Notes under the pieces: model-generated
What the model was told of the DNA's origin: nothing
What the model saw: only the letters and a program-made list of their open reading frames with translations
The model's database searches: none
In this document: positions 7,377 through 16,518 of the stretch, in pieces
Layout: every line of letters begins with the position of its first letter
Position numbering within the stretch: position 1 is the first letter of the stretch
Origin: a bacterium
Lineage (GTDB): Bacteria; Krumholzibacteriota; Krumholzibacteriia; Krumholzibacteriales; Krumholzibacteriaceae
Direction: 5' to 3'
NCBI GenBank assembly: GCA_020350885.1
Contig: CP070727.1
Location: 3,046,970 to 3,110,969 of the forward strand
Length of the DNA: 64,000 bases
Program-made: the position numbers and the translations under genes

Positions 7377-8287
7377 TACGAGCGTGGTGCCTCATCTGGG
7401 GCGGCGGTACCTGCCCGGTCGACCCTGATCGTATCCAGGAACGATTCGTAATCCATTCCAAAGGCTTCTCTGGAAGCGGAATCGACCGTCCCGCCGGAAC
7501 CAAGTTCATCGATAAATGTATATACCGATTCGATGGAATACCTATTGATCGTATTCTCCAGCATCCTGTATGCCGCATAGAACGCAATACGGCTCCCCTG
7601 AAAATCCTCGGTCTTTTCCAGCATCTCCTCTATTACTGCCGGCGAGGGATCGACGTCTGCATTCTGAAACCGAAACTGCTCCACCTGCATATCGAGTATC
7701 TCCCGCTCCCCGGCTACGTAGGAAGCGAACGATTCCTGAAGCCATCTGGGAATCCTTCCGTCGGACCTCCGGTGCAAAGCCATCTGAGCGATCCTCTGTG
7801 TGATACCTATCGATGCAATCCCCCGCTTCATCATGATATCGAGCGGCTCGAAATAGATGCTGTCGCCCACGACGGAACCGTAGTACCACCACTCCTTCCG
7901 GGCAAGAAACTTGTATTCATCGAGATCCTTCGTGCCGATGAGGACCATTGCTCCTTCGGCGGGTTTCCCGATCTCCTTGACAACCTTCCGATATCCTTCG
8001 ATCGCAAACCCAAACGTCGTCACAGCCACATAGCGGGCGATGCCGGAAGCTGGATACTGAAGCTCGATCTCCCTGTTCGCCATGACTCCTCCCCTGACCG
8101 GGTGGTAGTCATCCCGCACGAGTTCATACCCTTCGAGCGGAGCGAGAAGCGAATCGGGGATACGGAACGCTTCATCCGTATCCGCATCTTCTGCTGTCTC
8201 CTTCGACTTTTCCCCACACCCCGACAGCAGGAAGAGAACCAAAGCGATACACACAACAAGCTTGCTGGATCTGCTCATGAATAGCAT
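7376..8287 (-). CDS. Lipoprotein with degenerate metallopeptidase-like domain
   Basis: The 303-residue protein has a lipoprotein signal ending in the lipobox LLSGC, then a charged linker and a mixed alpha/beta domain. A segment around residues 190-225 (RIAQMALHRR...IPRWLQESFASYVAGE) matches the end of gluzincin peptidases of the MA-like type, where IPxWLxEGxA follows the HExxH motif. The two zinc His residues are not in place here, so it is probably not an active protease. Start ATG 8287 has AAGGAG 9 nt upstream. It is coupled to gltX by a one-base overlap, a housekeeping operon partner without obvious functional link. Exact role unknown. Confidence 0.7.
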   Translation of the reverse strand: MLFMSRSSKLVVCIALVLFLLSGCGEKSKETAEDADTDEAFRIPDSLLAPLEGYELVRDDYHPVRGGVMANREIELQYPASGIARYVAVTTFGFAIEGYRKVVKEIGKPAEGAMVLIGTKDLDEYKFLARKEWWYYGSVVGDSIYFEPLDIMMKRGIASIGITQRIAQMALHRRSDGRIPRWLQESFASYVAGEREILDMQVEQFRFQNADVDPSPAVIEEMLEKTEDFQGSRIAFYAAYRMLENTINRYSIESVYTFIDELGSGGTVDSASREAFGMDYESFLDTIRVDRAGTAAPDEAPRS

Positions 8288-8344
8288 TGCACCATACTCC
8301 TTCGTATAACAATGACCCGGACTGCCGCCGAAGCGGGAACACCC

Positions 8345-9331
8345 TTACTGCCGCCGCGGCGGGAACATCCGTCTCACGCGATCCCCTACCTCCTCGATCA
8401 GGGAGTTCCGTTCGGCTTCGCGAAGACGCTCGAGCTCCTGCGAGGCTGCTCGTGACTGGTGAAGCCACCTCTCGGCGAACTCACCGCTCTCTATCCGTGT
8501 GAAGAGTTTCTCCATCTCCTCGGTAACGTTCCCGGCTATCACGTCCTCTCCGTACCGCAGGCTCCCGTAAGCTGCCGTACCGCTTATCAGATCCCGCATC
8601 CCGGAGAATCCAAGGTCAGCGAAGAGATCGACAATGATCTTGAGTTCGTGAAAACACTCGAAGTAAGCTACCTCCGGACTAAATCCTCTGCGAACAAGGA
8701 TGTCGAAGGCACACTTGATCAACGCTGGAACCCCTCCACACAATACCGCCTGCTCACCGAAGAGGTCACTGACGGCCTCTTCACGAAAGGTCGTCTCGAA
8801 CGCCCCCACGCGCAGACACCCCAACCCCCCTGCGATGGCAAGTGCGATCTCCAAGGCGCGACCCGAAACATCCCTCTCAACCGCCACAAGACAGGGAAGA
8901 CCACTCCCCTCACAGTAACTATCCCTCAGACGCTGTCCCTGACCCTTCGGTGCCACGAGCACAAGGTCGTAGTCGCTTGACTCGATCTCACCGAAGGCAA
9001 CAGAAAATCCATGGGCAAAGCAGAGCGTCGCACCGGGTCGCAGATTGGCGGCGATCTCCGTTTCGAAGAGGCTCCCGTGCACTTCATCGGGAACGAGGAG
9101 CAGCAGCACATCCGCCTCCCGGGCGGCCGCACCGATATCGAGGACCGTGAATCCATCGGCAGCCGCCCGCTCACTCCCTGCACCACCCCCCCGTACGGCC
9201 ACCGATACGTCGAACCCACTGTCCCGCAGGTTCATTGATTGGGGACGGCCCTGGTTCCCATACCCGACAACCACGATCCGCCTGCCTTCGAGTATGGATT
9301 GATCGACATCCTTATCCGTATAGATGTTCAC
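8345..9331 (-). CDS. ilvC: Ketol-acid reductoisomerase family protein
   Basis: This family isomerises and reduces acetohydroxy acids with NAD(P)H and Mg2+ in valine and isoleucine synthesis. The 328-residue length fits class I enzymes. Visible features are the Rossmann loop GYGNQG (23-28), His85 in the PDEVHG motif, the Mg2+ acids D189 and E193 within SDLFGEQAVLCGG, and E225/E229 in the YFECFHELK helix. Local wording differs from ordinary IlvC: GRPQSMNLRD in the cofactor loop and APKGQGQRLRD where APKGPGHLVR is usual. No ilvB, ilvN or ilvD is nearby, so it may be a stand-alone biosynthetic gene or a paralogue with another substrate. The GTG start is supported by GAGGGAG upstream. Confidence 0.85.
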   Translation of the reverse strand: MNIYTDKDVDQSILEGRRIVVVGYGNQGRPQSMNLRDSGFDVSVAVRGGGAGSERAAADGFTVLDIGAAAREADVLLLLVPDEVHGSLFETEIAANLRPGATLCFAHGFSVAFGEIESSDYDLVLVAPKGQGQRLRDSYCEGSGLPCLVAVERDVSGRALEIALAIAGGLGCLRVGAFETTFREEAVSDLFGEQAVLCGGVPALIKCAFDILVRRGFSPEVAYFECFHELKIIVDLFADLGFSGMRDLISGTAAYGSLRYGEDVIAGNVTEEMEKLFTRIESGEFAERWLHQSRAASQELERLREAERNSLIEEVGDRVRRMFPPRRQ

Positions 9332-9360
9332 ATGTGCTCCCTCACGTAAAGCCCCACGTA

Positions 9361-9389
9361 TCTATAACAAAATGGATTTACCCAGGCAA
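9361..9389 (-). promoter_or_regulatory. Promoter of the ilvC-like gene
   Basis: On the minus strand TTGCCT (9389-9384) and TATAGA (9366-9361) are separated by 17 nt. The start codon lies about 30 nt further. This is a plausible housekeeping promoter. Confidence 0.5.
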
Positions 9390-9502
9390 GGGTATTGTGC
9401 CGGTACGCGCTGCATGCCACACGTTGCGTAACACCGGGGCTCTTCCGTTCGAACACGCATAAGGAACGTGTAACGTGCGACAGTGGAAAGGCCCCTTTTC
9501 GC

Positions 9503-9530
9503 TTGACAGAACAGCATTTTTACATACAAT
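9503..9530 (+). promoter_or_regulatory. Promoter of the CAT-anticodon tRNA
   Basis: TTGACA (9503-9508), 16 nt and TACAAT (9525-9530) precede the tRNA by 11 nt. This gives the tRNA its own strong promoter, and transcription may continue into tilS. Confidence 0.7.
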
Positions 9531-9541
9531 GTATCCAGCGT

Positions 9542-9618
9542 GGCGGTGTAGCTCAGTTGGTTAGAGCAGGAGAATCATAATCTTCGTGTCCGGGGTTCGA
9601 ATCCCTGCACCGCCACCA
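9542..9618 (+). tRNA. tRNA with anticodon CAT (elongator Met or Ile2)
   Basis: The 77-nt cloverleaf has an encoded CCA end. The acceptor stem is GGCGGTG/CACCGCC, the D-arm is TAGCTCAGTTGGTTAGAGC, and the anticodon loop ATCATAA gives CAT. A fully paired position 1-72 excludes an initiator tRNA. The elongator tRNA-Met is the default call. A tRNA-Ile2, whose C34 is converted to lysidine by TilS, cannot be excluded, and tilS starts only 44 nt downstream. Confidence 0.9.
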
Positions 9619-9662
9619 TAATTATATCGATCCCGGAAACCTATCACTCACCCTGCATTCCT

Positions 9663-11042
9663 ATGAACTGCATCCAAAGGGCACTGCGAGCGCTCACAGC
9701 CGATGGTCTCATACGGTCCGGTTCGACCGTTGTCGCAGCCGTCTCGGGCGGTTCCGATTCGATGGCACTGGCCGAGATCCTGTCCGAACTCACCGGAATG
9801 CTTCACTTTTCCCTCGTCATTGCCCACTTCAATCACGGAATCCGGCCGCGGGCAGCACGCGATGCGGCTCTCGTCGAGCGCTACTGCACACGACGCAACC
9901 TCCCGCTCGTTCTCGGCACGGGAGATGTTCCTGCCGAATCGAAGCGGCGCCGGAAAGGGCTCGAGGAGACGGCCCGGTCTCTGCGATACGGATTCCTCGA
10001 GAAAGCAGCTACGGAGTGGCATGCGGATGCGGTTGCACTCGGGCACACGAGAGACGACCAGGTAGAGACGATCTTCCATCATATCATACGGGGAGCCGGG
10101 TGGCGCGGTGTCACGGGCATCCCTGTGCGGCGAGGTATCTTCATCCGTCCGATCCTCGATTGCACGAGGGCGGAACTGAAACTATTCCTCCGCCAGCACC
10201 ATATCAGCTACGCCGTCGATGAAAGCAACCGTGATAACACCATATTAAGAAATAGGATCCGGAACCGCCTCCTGCCGAACCTCCGGAAATCTTTCAATCC
10301 ATCGATCGATGATGCGATCATTCGCCTGGGTGAAAACCTCTCGGAGGGCTGGGAGGTACTCGAGCACTCGGTCAAACGCTACCTACCGCCCCTGGAAGAC
10401 AATGGCAGCGTACGGATCGAATTCGAACGGCTCAATACGCTTTCCGACTTCCAGCTCTACCTTCTCGTCGACCTCATCCTCAGAGAACGGTTCCACATCA
10501 TGCAGGATGTCGAGAAGGTCCACTTCGATGCGGCCAAACGACTTATCCGTGTGGGGCGCTCGGGCGGACGTGTGCAGCTGCCGCAGGGGATCACGATATG
10601 CAAGGATCAGCGGGGGATCGTGATCTCCCCCACCGGCCGAATGAAACGGGATCGACAGCGCCGGTACGAGCCGGTACTCCTGCCCGGACCGGGCAGGTTT
10701 TCCCTCGCAGCATGGGATCTCAACGTCGAGATACGCGAAATAGATATGGGGCCGCCGGCCCCCGATCCCGCCAGGGATGAGGCATACCTCGCTGCCGTGA
10801 AATTTCCCATACGGGTCAGGTCCCGCCTGCCGGGAGACAAGATGGTTCCTTTCGGTATGCGGGGCCGTAAGAAGCTCAGTGACATCTACATCGACAAGAA
10901 GGTTCCCGTGCACTCGAGAGACAGGATTCCCGTCTTCGAGGATGCAAACGGCATCCTCTGGATACCCGGCGTGGTCACGGATGAACGGACCAGAATACTG
11001 CCGCACACACGCAGGATCACACACATCCGCATATCGCCGTAA
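9663..11042 (+). CDS. tilS: tRNA(Ile)-lysidine synthase
   Basis: The enzyme attaches lysine to C34 of the CAU anticodon of tRNA-Ile2, using ATP, so that it reads AUA instead of AUG. The 459-residue protein has the PP-loop SGGSDSMAL (about 29-37), then HFNHGIRP, GHTRDDQVET and IRPILD, all family motifs of the N-terminal ATPase. The C-terminal part (about 380-450) carries the KFPIRVRSRLPGDKM...KKLSDIYIDKKVP pattern of the TilS substrate-binding domain. It begins the classic tilS-hpt-ftsH string. The ATG at 9663 has a poor ribosome binding site, but the frame and the N-terminus fit the family. Confidence 0.95.
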   Translation: MNCIQRALRALTADGLIRSGSTVVAAVSGGSDSMALAEILSELTGMLHFSLVIAHFNHGIRPRAARDAALVERYCTRRNLPLVLGTGDVPAESKRRRKGLEETARSLRYGFLEKAATEWHADAVALGHTRDDQVETIFHHIIRGAGWRGVTGIPVRRGIFIRPILDCTRAELKLFLRQHHISYAVDESNRDNTILRNRIRNRLLPNLRKSFNPSIDDAIIRLGENLSEGWEVLEHSVKRYLPPLEDNGSVRIEFERLNTLSDFQLYLLVDLILRERFHIMQDVEKVHFDAAKRLIRVGRSGGRVQLPQGITICKDQRGIVISPTGRMKRDRQRRYEPVLLPGPGRFSLAAWDLNVEIREIDMGPPAPDPARDEAYLAAVKFPIRVRSRLPGDKMVPFGMRGRKKLSDIYIDKKVPVHSRDRIPVFEDANGILWIPGVVTDERTRILPHTRRITHIRISP

Positions 11043-11227
11043 TTATTTGTAAATATATAACTTACCATGTAGCAACCGATGCGCAAACGTGTGACGGCGA
11101 CCATACGGCTACCCACCTGCCTGGCGATCATCAAAAAATGTCGCCGGTTTAAAAATGTTAGATTCCGGGGCCGGATGTGCTAGAATCTGTATACCGGGAA
11201 AGTGATGGAGGTGACTTCAGGGAATCC

Positions 11228-11860
11228 ATGCTACGATGTGAAATGCTCATACCACCCGAAGATATCCAGGCGAAGGTACGTGAGCTGGCACATAGGATAT
11301 CCGACGATTACGGGGGGAGAAATCCGCTGCTCGTGACCCTGCTCAAGGGATCGTTCATTTTTCTCGCCGATCTCGTGCGCCATTTGACGATCCCGCACGA
11401 AATCGAATTCATCAAACTCTCGAGCTACCGTGACGGCCTCCACCGCAGCCGGGAGGTGGAGGTGATCGATCGCCTGCACAGCGACATCGATGACAGGGAT
11501 ATCATCATCGTCGACGGTATCATCGACACGGGCCACACCCTCTCGCATCTTATAAAAACACTGTCAAAGAGGGGGGCACGGAGTATAAAGGTATGTACCT
11601 TGCTAGATAAATCATGTTCACGGGAGGTGGAGGTACCAGTTCATTACGTGGGCTTCACGATACCCGACGCCTTCGTAATTGGTTACGGCCTCGATTACAA
11701 GGAGCGCTACCGGAACCTCGCCTATATCGCTACTTTGCTGTCGGAAAGCGATTCCGTCGAGGATACGCTGGAGCCAGAGCGGTCGGGTATGGTGCAGCGC
11801 GGCGTTGATGCGGAACATCCAGCGAAAGCGACCGCCGCAGAAGGAGAGAGAACACGATAA
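11228..11860 (+). CDS. hpt: Hypoxanthine phosphoribosyltransferase
   Basis: This purine salvage enzyme joins hypoxanthine or guanine to PRPP. About 180 residues match the family: the LLKGSFIFLADL loop, LSSYRDG, and the PRPP loop IIIVDGIIDTGHTL. In ordinary enzymes the PRPP loop reads E/D-D-I-I-D-T-G; here the second acidic residue is Gly, a notable change at a ribose-binding position. The C-terminal YGLDYKERYRNLAYIATL is canonical, followed by a non-conserved tail of about 40 residues. The open frame extends upstream to 11177, but ATG at 11228 fits the family N-terminus (MLRCEMLI) and is chosen. Its position between tilS and ftsH is widely conserved. Confidence 0.92.
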   Translation: MLRCEMLIPPEDIQAKVRELAHRISDDYGGRNPLLVTLLKGSFIFLADLVRHLTIPHEIEFIKLSSYRDGLHRSREVEVIDRLHSDIDDRDIIIVDGIIDTGHTLSHLIKTLSKRGARSIKVCTLLDKSCSREVEVPVHYVGFTIPDAFVIGYGLDYKERYRNLAYIATLLSESDSVEDTLEPERSGMVQRGVDAEHPAKATAAEGERTR

Positions 11861-11955
11861 CAGACTACAATACAACGACCTAAAGGGAATATGATTCCTG
11901 ATGGACACGGCCCGGTGTATTGATTATCTTCCTGTGGATATATATATTTAAAACG

Positions 11956-14130
11956 ATGGCAGAGAAAGATCAGAAGAAACGGCCGGATATGGGGGGACAA
12001 CCCCCCAAGAAGTGGCCTCCGCCCGGCTCCCTGCCGGGGCAGCAGCGACCCTCCAAAGCGATGGCGCTCTGGGTCATGGCGCTCGTCCTCTTTTTCCTGA
12101 CCCTCCTCGTGTTCAACTCCCGGAAGGAACGTGAATGGGAGATCACCTACACCCAGTTCATCAACGAGATCGAGAACAGTAATATCGCAAGCGTTAGAAT
12201 CAAGGGACTGGAGATCAGGGGAAGGTTGCTCCACGAAATCAAGGTCCCCACGGGAAGCGCGAAGCCAACCGTTATCAGCAACTTCAAGGTGATACTTCCG
12301 GCCGAGAACAAGGACCTGCCCGAAGATATCTGGAAAAAGAATCCGGATGCCGAGATAGTCGCGGAATTCCCGGGAAGCAGTATGTGGGTGAAGGCGTTGG
12401 CGACCGCATTGCCGCTCATTGCCCTTCTCGTTCTTTGGGTCATCCTCATGCGTCAGATGCAGGCCGGGGGAAACAAGGCATTCTCATTCGGAAAGAGCAA
12501 GGCACGGATGATGGGAGGTAATACACCTCGCGTTACCTTCGATGATGTGGCAGGCGCCGACGAGGCGAAGGAGGAACTACAGGAAATCATTCAGTTTCTC
12601 AAGGATCCGAAGAAGTTCCAGAAGCTCGGAGGGCGGATACCGAAGGGTGTCGTTCTGCTGGGTCCCCCGGGAACGGGCAAGACACTCCTTGCCCGAGCCG
12701 TTGCGGGAGAGGCAGGCGTGCCGTTTTTCAGTATGAGCGGCTCCGACTTCGTCGAGATGTTCGTGGGTGTCGGTGCGAGCCGTGTACGTGATCTCTTCCA
12801 GAAGGGAAAGAAACACGCCCCATGTATCCTTTTCATAGACGAGCTCGATGCGGTGGGACGTCACCGTGGTGCCGGGCTCGGCGGCGGGCACGACGAGCGG
12901 GAACAGACCCTCAATCAGCTTCTGGTCGAAATGGACGGATTCGAGACCAATGAGGGCGTAATACTGCTCGCAGCGACCAACCGACCCGACGTACTCGATC
13001 CTGCGCTCCTGCGCCCCGGCCGATTCGACAGGCGGATCGTGGTCGATATGCCGGACATGAAGGGACGGGTCGGTATCATACGGGTGCACACCCGGAAGAT
13101 ACCACTCGCCAACGACGTCGACCTCGAGGTACTCGCACGGGGCACACCCGGCATGTCTGGCGCGGACCTGGCGAATATGGTGAACGAAGCGGCACTCCTT
13201 GCGGCACGGCGCAACAAGGAAAAAGTGCATATGGAGGAGTTCGACGAGGCGAAGGACAAAGTGCTACTCGGCCCCGAACGTAGAAGCAGGATCATCAAGG
13301 AGGACACACGCCGGATGATCGCCTATCACGAAGCGGGCCACGCCGTCGTAGGATCACACCTCGAGCACGCCGATCCTCTGCACAAGGTGACAATCATACC
13401 GAGAGGCCGCGCATCAGGACTGACCTTCTTCCTGCCGAACGACGACCGGGATGAGCTGTCACGGGAATGGTGCATGGATTTCATCACGAGCTCTCTCGGC
13501 GGGAGGGTGGCCGAAGAGCTTGTGCTCAAACGTATCGGCAGCGGTGCCCAGAATGACATCAAGCAGGCATCGAACCTCATACGCAAAATGGTAATGCAGT
13601 GGGGTATGAGCAGCAAACTCGGTCCGATTGCATTCGGCGATCATGAGGAACAGATCTTTCTCGGCAAGGAGATCGCCGTTCGCAAGGACTACAGCGAGCA
13701 GACAGCCCGTGAGATCGATGAAGAAGTCAAGGGCATCATGGACGAGTGCTACAACAGGGCAAAAGCGATCCTGACGGAACACGAGGAACAACTTCACAAG
13801 GTCGCTCTCGCTCTTCTCGAGCGAGAGGTTTTGGATGCGGAAGAGATCAAGATACTCCTCAATAATGGTACGCTACCGCCGCCACCACCGAGGAAGCAAG
13901 CGGCGACGAGGGAACCGAAGGAACAAACCGGCCAAACCGCCGGCACCGAGGGTATCCCCGGCGAGGAAACCCTCCAAGAGGTGTTGAGTGAAGAAGATCC
14001 GGCAGCCGGTGCGACAGGCGAAGCGAACAGCACCATCCCGCTATCGGAAACCGATCGGGAGAATGCCAGTGCCGACGAACCAGAAGCGGAGAGCGACACC
14101 ACCGAACCGGAGGATCGACAGGCACTATAA
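11956..14130 (+). CDS. ftsH: ATP-dependent zinc metalloprotease FtsH
   Basis: This inner-membrane AAA+ protease degrades misassembled membrane proteins and selected cytoplasmic regulators. Counted from ATG 11956, there are two membrane helices (about 36-53 and 155-178) flanking a periplasmic domain. The AAA domain has Walker A GPPGTGKT (236-243), Walker [12 protein letters not shown] and the second region of homology [21 protein letters not shown]. The zinc site is HEAGH (458-462). The final 90 or so residues are Pro/Glu-rich, low-complexity and longer than usual. An in-frame codon at 11920 would add 12 hydrophobic residues, but the later ATG gives the normal N-terminus. It forms part of the tilS-hpt-ftsH-folP string. 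Confidence 0.97.
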   Translation: MAEKDQKKRPDMGGQPPKKWPPPGSLPGQQRPSKAMALWVMALVLFFLTLLVFNSRKEREWEITYTQFINEIENSNIASVRIKGLEIRGRLLHEIKVPTGSAKPTVISNFKVILPAENKDLPEDIWKKNPDAEIVAEFPGSSMWVKALATALPLIALLVLWVILMRQMQAGGNKAFSFGKSKARMMGGNTPRVTFDDVAGADEAKEELQEIIQFLKDPKKFQKLGGRIPKGVVLLGPPGTGKTLLARAVAGEAGVPFFSMSGSDFVEMFVGVGASRVRDLFQKGKKHAPCILFIDELDAVGRHRGAGLGGGHDEREQTLNQLLVEMDGFETNEGVILLAATNRPDVLDPALLRPGRFDRRIVVDMPDMKGRVGIIRVHTRKIPLANDVDLEVLARGTPGMSGADLANMVNEAALLAARRNKEKVHMEEFDEAKDKVLLGPERRSRIIKEDTRRMIAYHEAGHAVVGSHLEHADPLHKVTIIPRGRASGLTFFLPNDDRDELSREWCMDFITSSLGGRVAEELVLKRIGSGAQNDIKQASNLIRKMVMQWGMSSKLGPIAFGDHEEQIFLGKEIAVRKDYSEQTAREIDEEVKGIMDECYNRAKAILTEHEEQLHKVALALLEREVLDAEEIKILLNNGTLPPPPPRKQAATREPKEQTGQTAGTEGIPGEETLQEVLSEEDPAAGATGEANSTIPLSETDRENASADEPEAESDTTEPEDRQAL

Positions 14131-14187
14131 TCCTCCTTCGACCTCCCAGAAGACACCCAGCTGGAAACCAGAACAGCGATACATAGT

Positions 14188-15402
14188 ATGCACTACCCGG
14201 TACGTCTGATATCTTCCCGATCGAGAGTATCACTCGAAACACAGCTCGGCGGTGCGGGTGTCGATAGTGAAGGAATCCGGATACTCACCGGAAAGGCCGA
14301 AAATCTGGTCATACGGATCGACAAGATGTCCGCTCCGGCCGCAAACATCATCAAGCAACAGCTTCTCTCCCTCGGCGGCGACGCCGCGGTACACCGGGAT
14401 GTCATCGCCGGCGGCCCGAAAGAATCAACCGTCTACATCATTGCCGACCGGCGGCGCCTGGCGGTGCTCATCGAGAAACTCGCGGGCCAACCCTTCAAGC
14501 TCGGCGATCTCGGAAAAACGATCGGGACACTGCTGCACCGGCACGAACATCCTCCGGCATTGCTCCCACTCAGGGAGGGCACGCTTGACCTCTCGGCCGG
14601 CCCGCTCATCATGGGAGTTCTGAATGTGACACCCGACAGCTTCAGCGACGGCGGTTTGCATCTCGATCCCGCGAAGGCCTGTGATCGGGCGCTGGAGATG
14701 GTCGATGAGGGGGCGGCGGTCATCGATATCGGCGGCGAATCCAGCCGGCCGGGGTCACGGGAGCTCACCGAGTCGGAAGAGATCGGGCGCATCGCACCGG
14801 TTCTCGAGAAACTCGCCGGCATGCTTCCGGTACCCTTCTCGATCGATACGAGAAAGGCGGCGGTGGCTCGTTTGGCCTGCGAGGCGGGTGCCGGTATCGT
14901 CAACGACATCAGCGGTCTCAGACACGATCCCGCCATGATGGAAACAGTCGCCGTATCGGGGGCGGCGGCGGTGGTTATGCACATGCAGGGAACACCCGAG
15001 ACGATGCAGGCCGAACCACACTATCACGATCCGGTCTCCGAAATTTACGAATGGCTGGATGCCAGAACCGAAACACTCATCGATGGCGGCGTTCGGCTCG
15101 ATAAAATAATCGTTGACCCTGGGATCGGTTTCGGAAAAAGATTACGGGACAATCTGGATATCTTGCATGCGATCGGCGATTTCCACAGCCTCGGCTTCCC
15201 GGTCATCGTCGGGTACTCCCGGAAATCGTTCATCGGCGAGCTCACGAAACGCGAACCGGGAGAACGGCTGTGGGGTGGATTCGCAGCCCTTGCCCACTGT
15301 CTCGACGGGGGTGTACAGATCGTGAGAGTACACGATGTGAAAGAGACGGCAGATTTCATCCGTGTATGGAAAGCGGTTGAACGGAGGGGAGAGACACAGT
15401 GA
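14188..15402 (+). CDS. folP: Dihydropteroate synthase with N-terminal extension
   Basis: The enzyme condenses 4-aminobenzoate with dihydropterin pyrophosphate in folate synthesis. The catalytic TIM barrel occupies about residues 140-400 and shows MGVLNVTPDSFSDGG, IDIGGESSRPGS, PFSIDTRK, IVNDISGL, VVMHMQGTP, IIVDPGIGFGK and VGYSRKSFIG, all signature segments. The first 130 residues are an additional alpha/beta domain that E. coli FolP lacks; similar long DHPS proteins occur in other phyla, and the domain's role is unclear. The gene overlaps cdaA by 4 nt (GTGA), so the two are coupled. Confidence 0.95.
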   Translation: MHYPVRLISSRSRVSLETQLGGAGVDSEGIRILTGKAENLVIRIDKMSAPAANIIKQQLLSLGGDAAVHRDVIAGGPKESTVYIIADRRRLAVLIEKLAGQPFKLGDLGKTIGTLLHRHEHPPALLPLREGTLDLSAGPLIMGVLNVTPDSFSDGGLHLDPAKACDRALEMVDEGAAVIDIGGESSRPGSRELTESEEIGRIAPVLEKLAGMLPVPFSIDTRKAAVARLACEAGAGIVNDISGLRHDPAMMETVAVSGAAAVVMHMQGTPETMQAEPHYHDPVSEIYEWLDARTETLIDGGVRLDKIIVDPGIGFGKRLRDNLDILHAIGDFHSLGFPVIVGYSRKSFIGELTKREPGERLWGGFAALAHCLDGGVQIVRVHDVKETADFIRVWKAVERRGETQ

Positions 15403-16175
15403 GCTCGTTTCAATTCAATCTGGTCATCGACATTCTCGATATCGTAATCGTGGCCTACATTTTCTACCGCCTCTTCCTGCTGATCAAGGGAACGAGGGCC
15501 ACCCAGATGTTCGTCGGTCTCTTCTTGCTCATAATCGCATCCTTCGTAGCCCAGTGGCTCAACCTGAATGCCCTGAACTGGATCGTGAGCAGCCTGAAAA
15601 CGGTATGGGTGATAGCCTTCGTGATACTCTTCCAGCCGGAGCTCCGTAAGGCGCTCACCCTCCTGGGACAGAACCGTATCCTCGGTCTCTTCCTCAAGGT
15701 CGAAGAATCGAGCACGGTCAGCGAGCTCGTGAAGGCGTGCCACCAGCTCGTTCAGAAAGGGCTGGGCGCGATCATCGTGCTCGAACAGGATGTAGGCCTG
15801 AAGAACTACATCGAAACCGGTACACCGATCGATGCCCGTATCACGAGCGAACTGCTCGTTACGGTCTTCACACCCCCAAGCCCACTGCATGACGGTGCCG
15901 TTATCATAGAGAAGAACAGGGTCGTTGCTGCGGGGTGCATACTCCCCCTCTCCCAGAACCCACGCCTCCTGAAATCCCTCGGCACACGGCACCGTGCGGG
16001 CCTGGGGCTCAGCGAGGAAACGGATGCCATCGTTATCATTGTGAGCGAGGAGACACAGGCCATTTCACTCGCCATCGGCGGGAAGCTCAAGCGCAAATTG
16101 GATATCAATACGCTCCGAAACGATCTCGTGAGCATTATCGGTATAAAGCCGGAAGAGGCGGTCGCAGCCAGCTAG
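15399..16175 (+). CDS. cdaA: Diadenylate cyclase CdaA (c-di-AMP synthesis)
   Basis: This membrane-bound enzyme makes c-di-AMP from two ATP, a signal controlling K+ and osmolyte balance. Three N-terminal membrane helices (about 10-80) precede the DAC domain, which has the DGA motif in SPLHDGAVII and RHR in GTRHRAGLGLSEETDAIVIIVSEE. The length of 258 residues is typical. The GTG start overlaps the folP stop, with GGAGGGG upstream. The usual partner ybbR (cdaR) is missing: the next gene lies on the other strand. The end of the tilS-hpt-ftsH-folP-cdaA string is here. Confidence 0.95.
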   Translation: MSSFQFNLVIDILDIVIVAYIFYRLFLLIKGTRATQMFVGLFLLIIASFVAQWLNLNALNWIVSSLKTVWVIAFVILFQPELRKALTLLGQNRILGLFLKVEESSTVSELVKACHQLVQKGLGAIIVLEQDVGLKNYIETGTPIDARITSELLVTVFTPPSPLHDGAVIIEKNRVVAAGCILPLSQNPRLLKSLGTRHRAGLGLSEETDAIVIIVSEETQAISLAIGGKLKRKLDINTLRNDLVSIIGIKPEEAVAAS

Positions 16176-16518
16176 GGAACAGAAAAAGGAGTGACGACCC
16201 TACATCCCCACACATCCGCATCACACCTCCGGCCGACACTCCCGTTGTGCGGAACTCGAAAGCACACACGTTCCCATTGGCACCGCAAAACCGGTGCCTC
16301 ATCCGCCGAAGGTATGCGAGATGAAGCCGTACTATATACGGCAGAAAGCCTTACGGACGGCCCGGTGATTCCACGGTGCGTCGAGCGTGTGAGATCGGAG
16401 CGGAAACATCGTAGACCGAGCATTCCCGTAGAACCGAGAGTACAATCATATAAAAAAGTGCGAAAAGCGATTTCACGCCCTCCGCACAGTGGCAACTGCG
16501 TGTACGGTGCAATCTCTG
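16176..16518. other. Convergent intergenic region with two hairpins
   Basis: This 343-base gap lies between cdaA (plus) and the response regulator gene (minus). It holds two clear hairpins: GGCACCG/CGGTGCC around CAAAAC (16279-16298) and GCCGTA/TACGGC around CTATA (16326-16342). Neither is followed by a T run, so they are only possible terminators. I see no gene in the gap. Confidence 0.4.
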
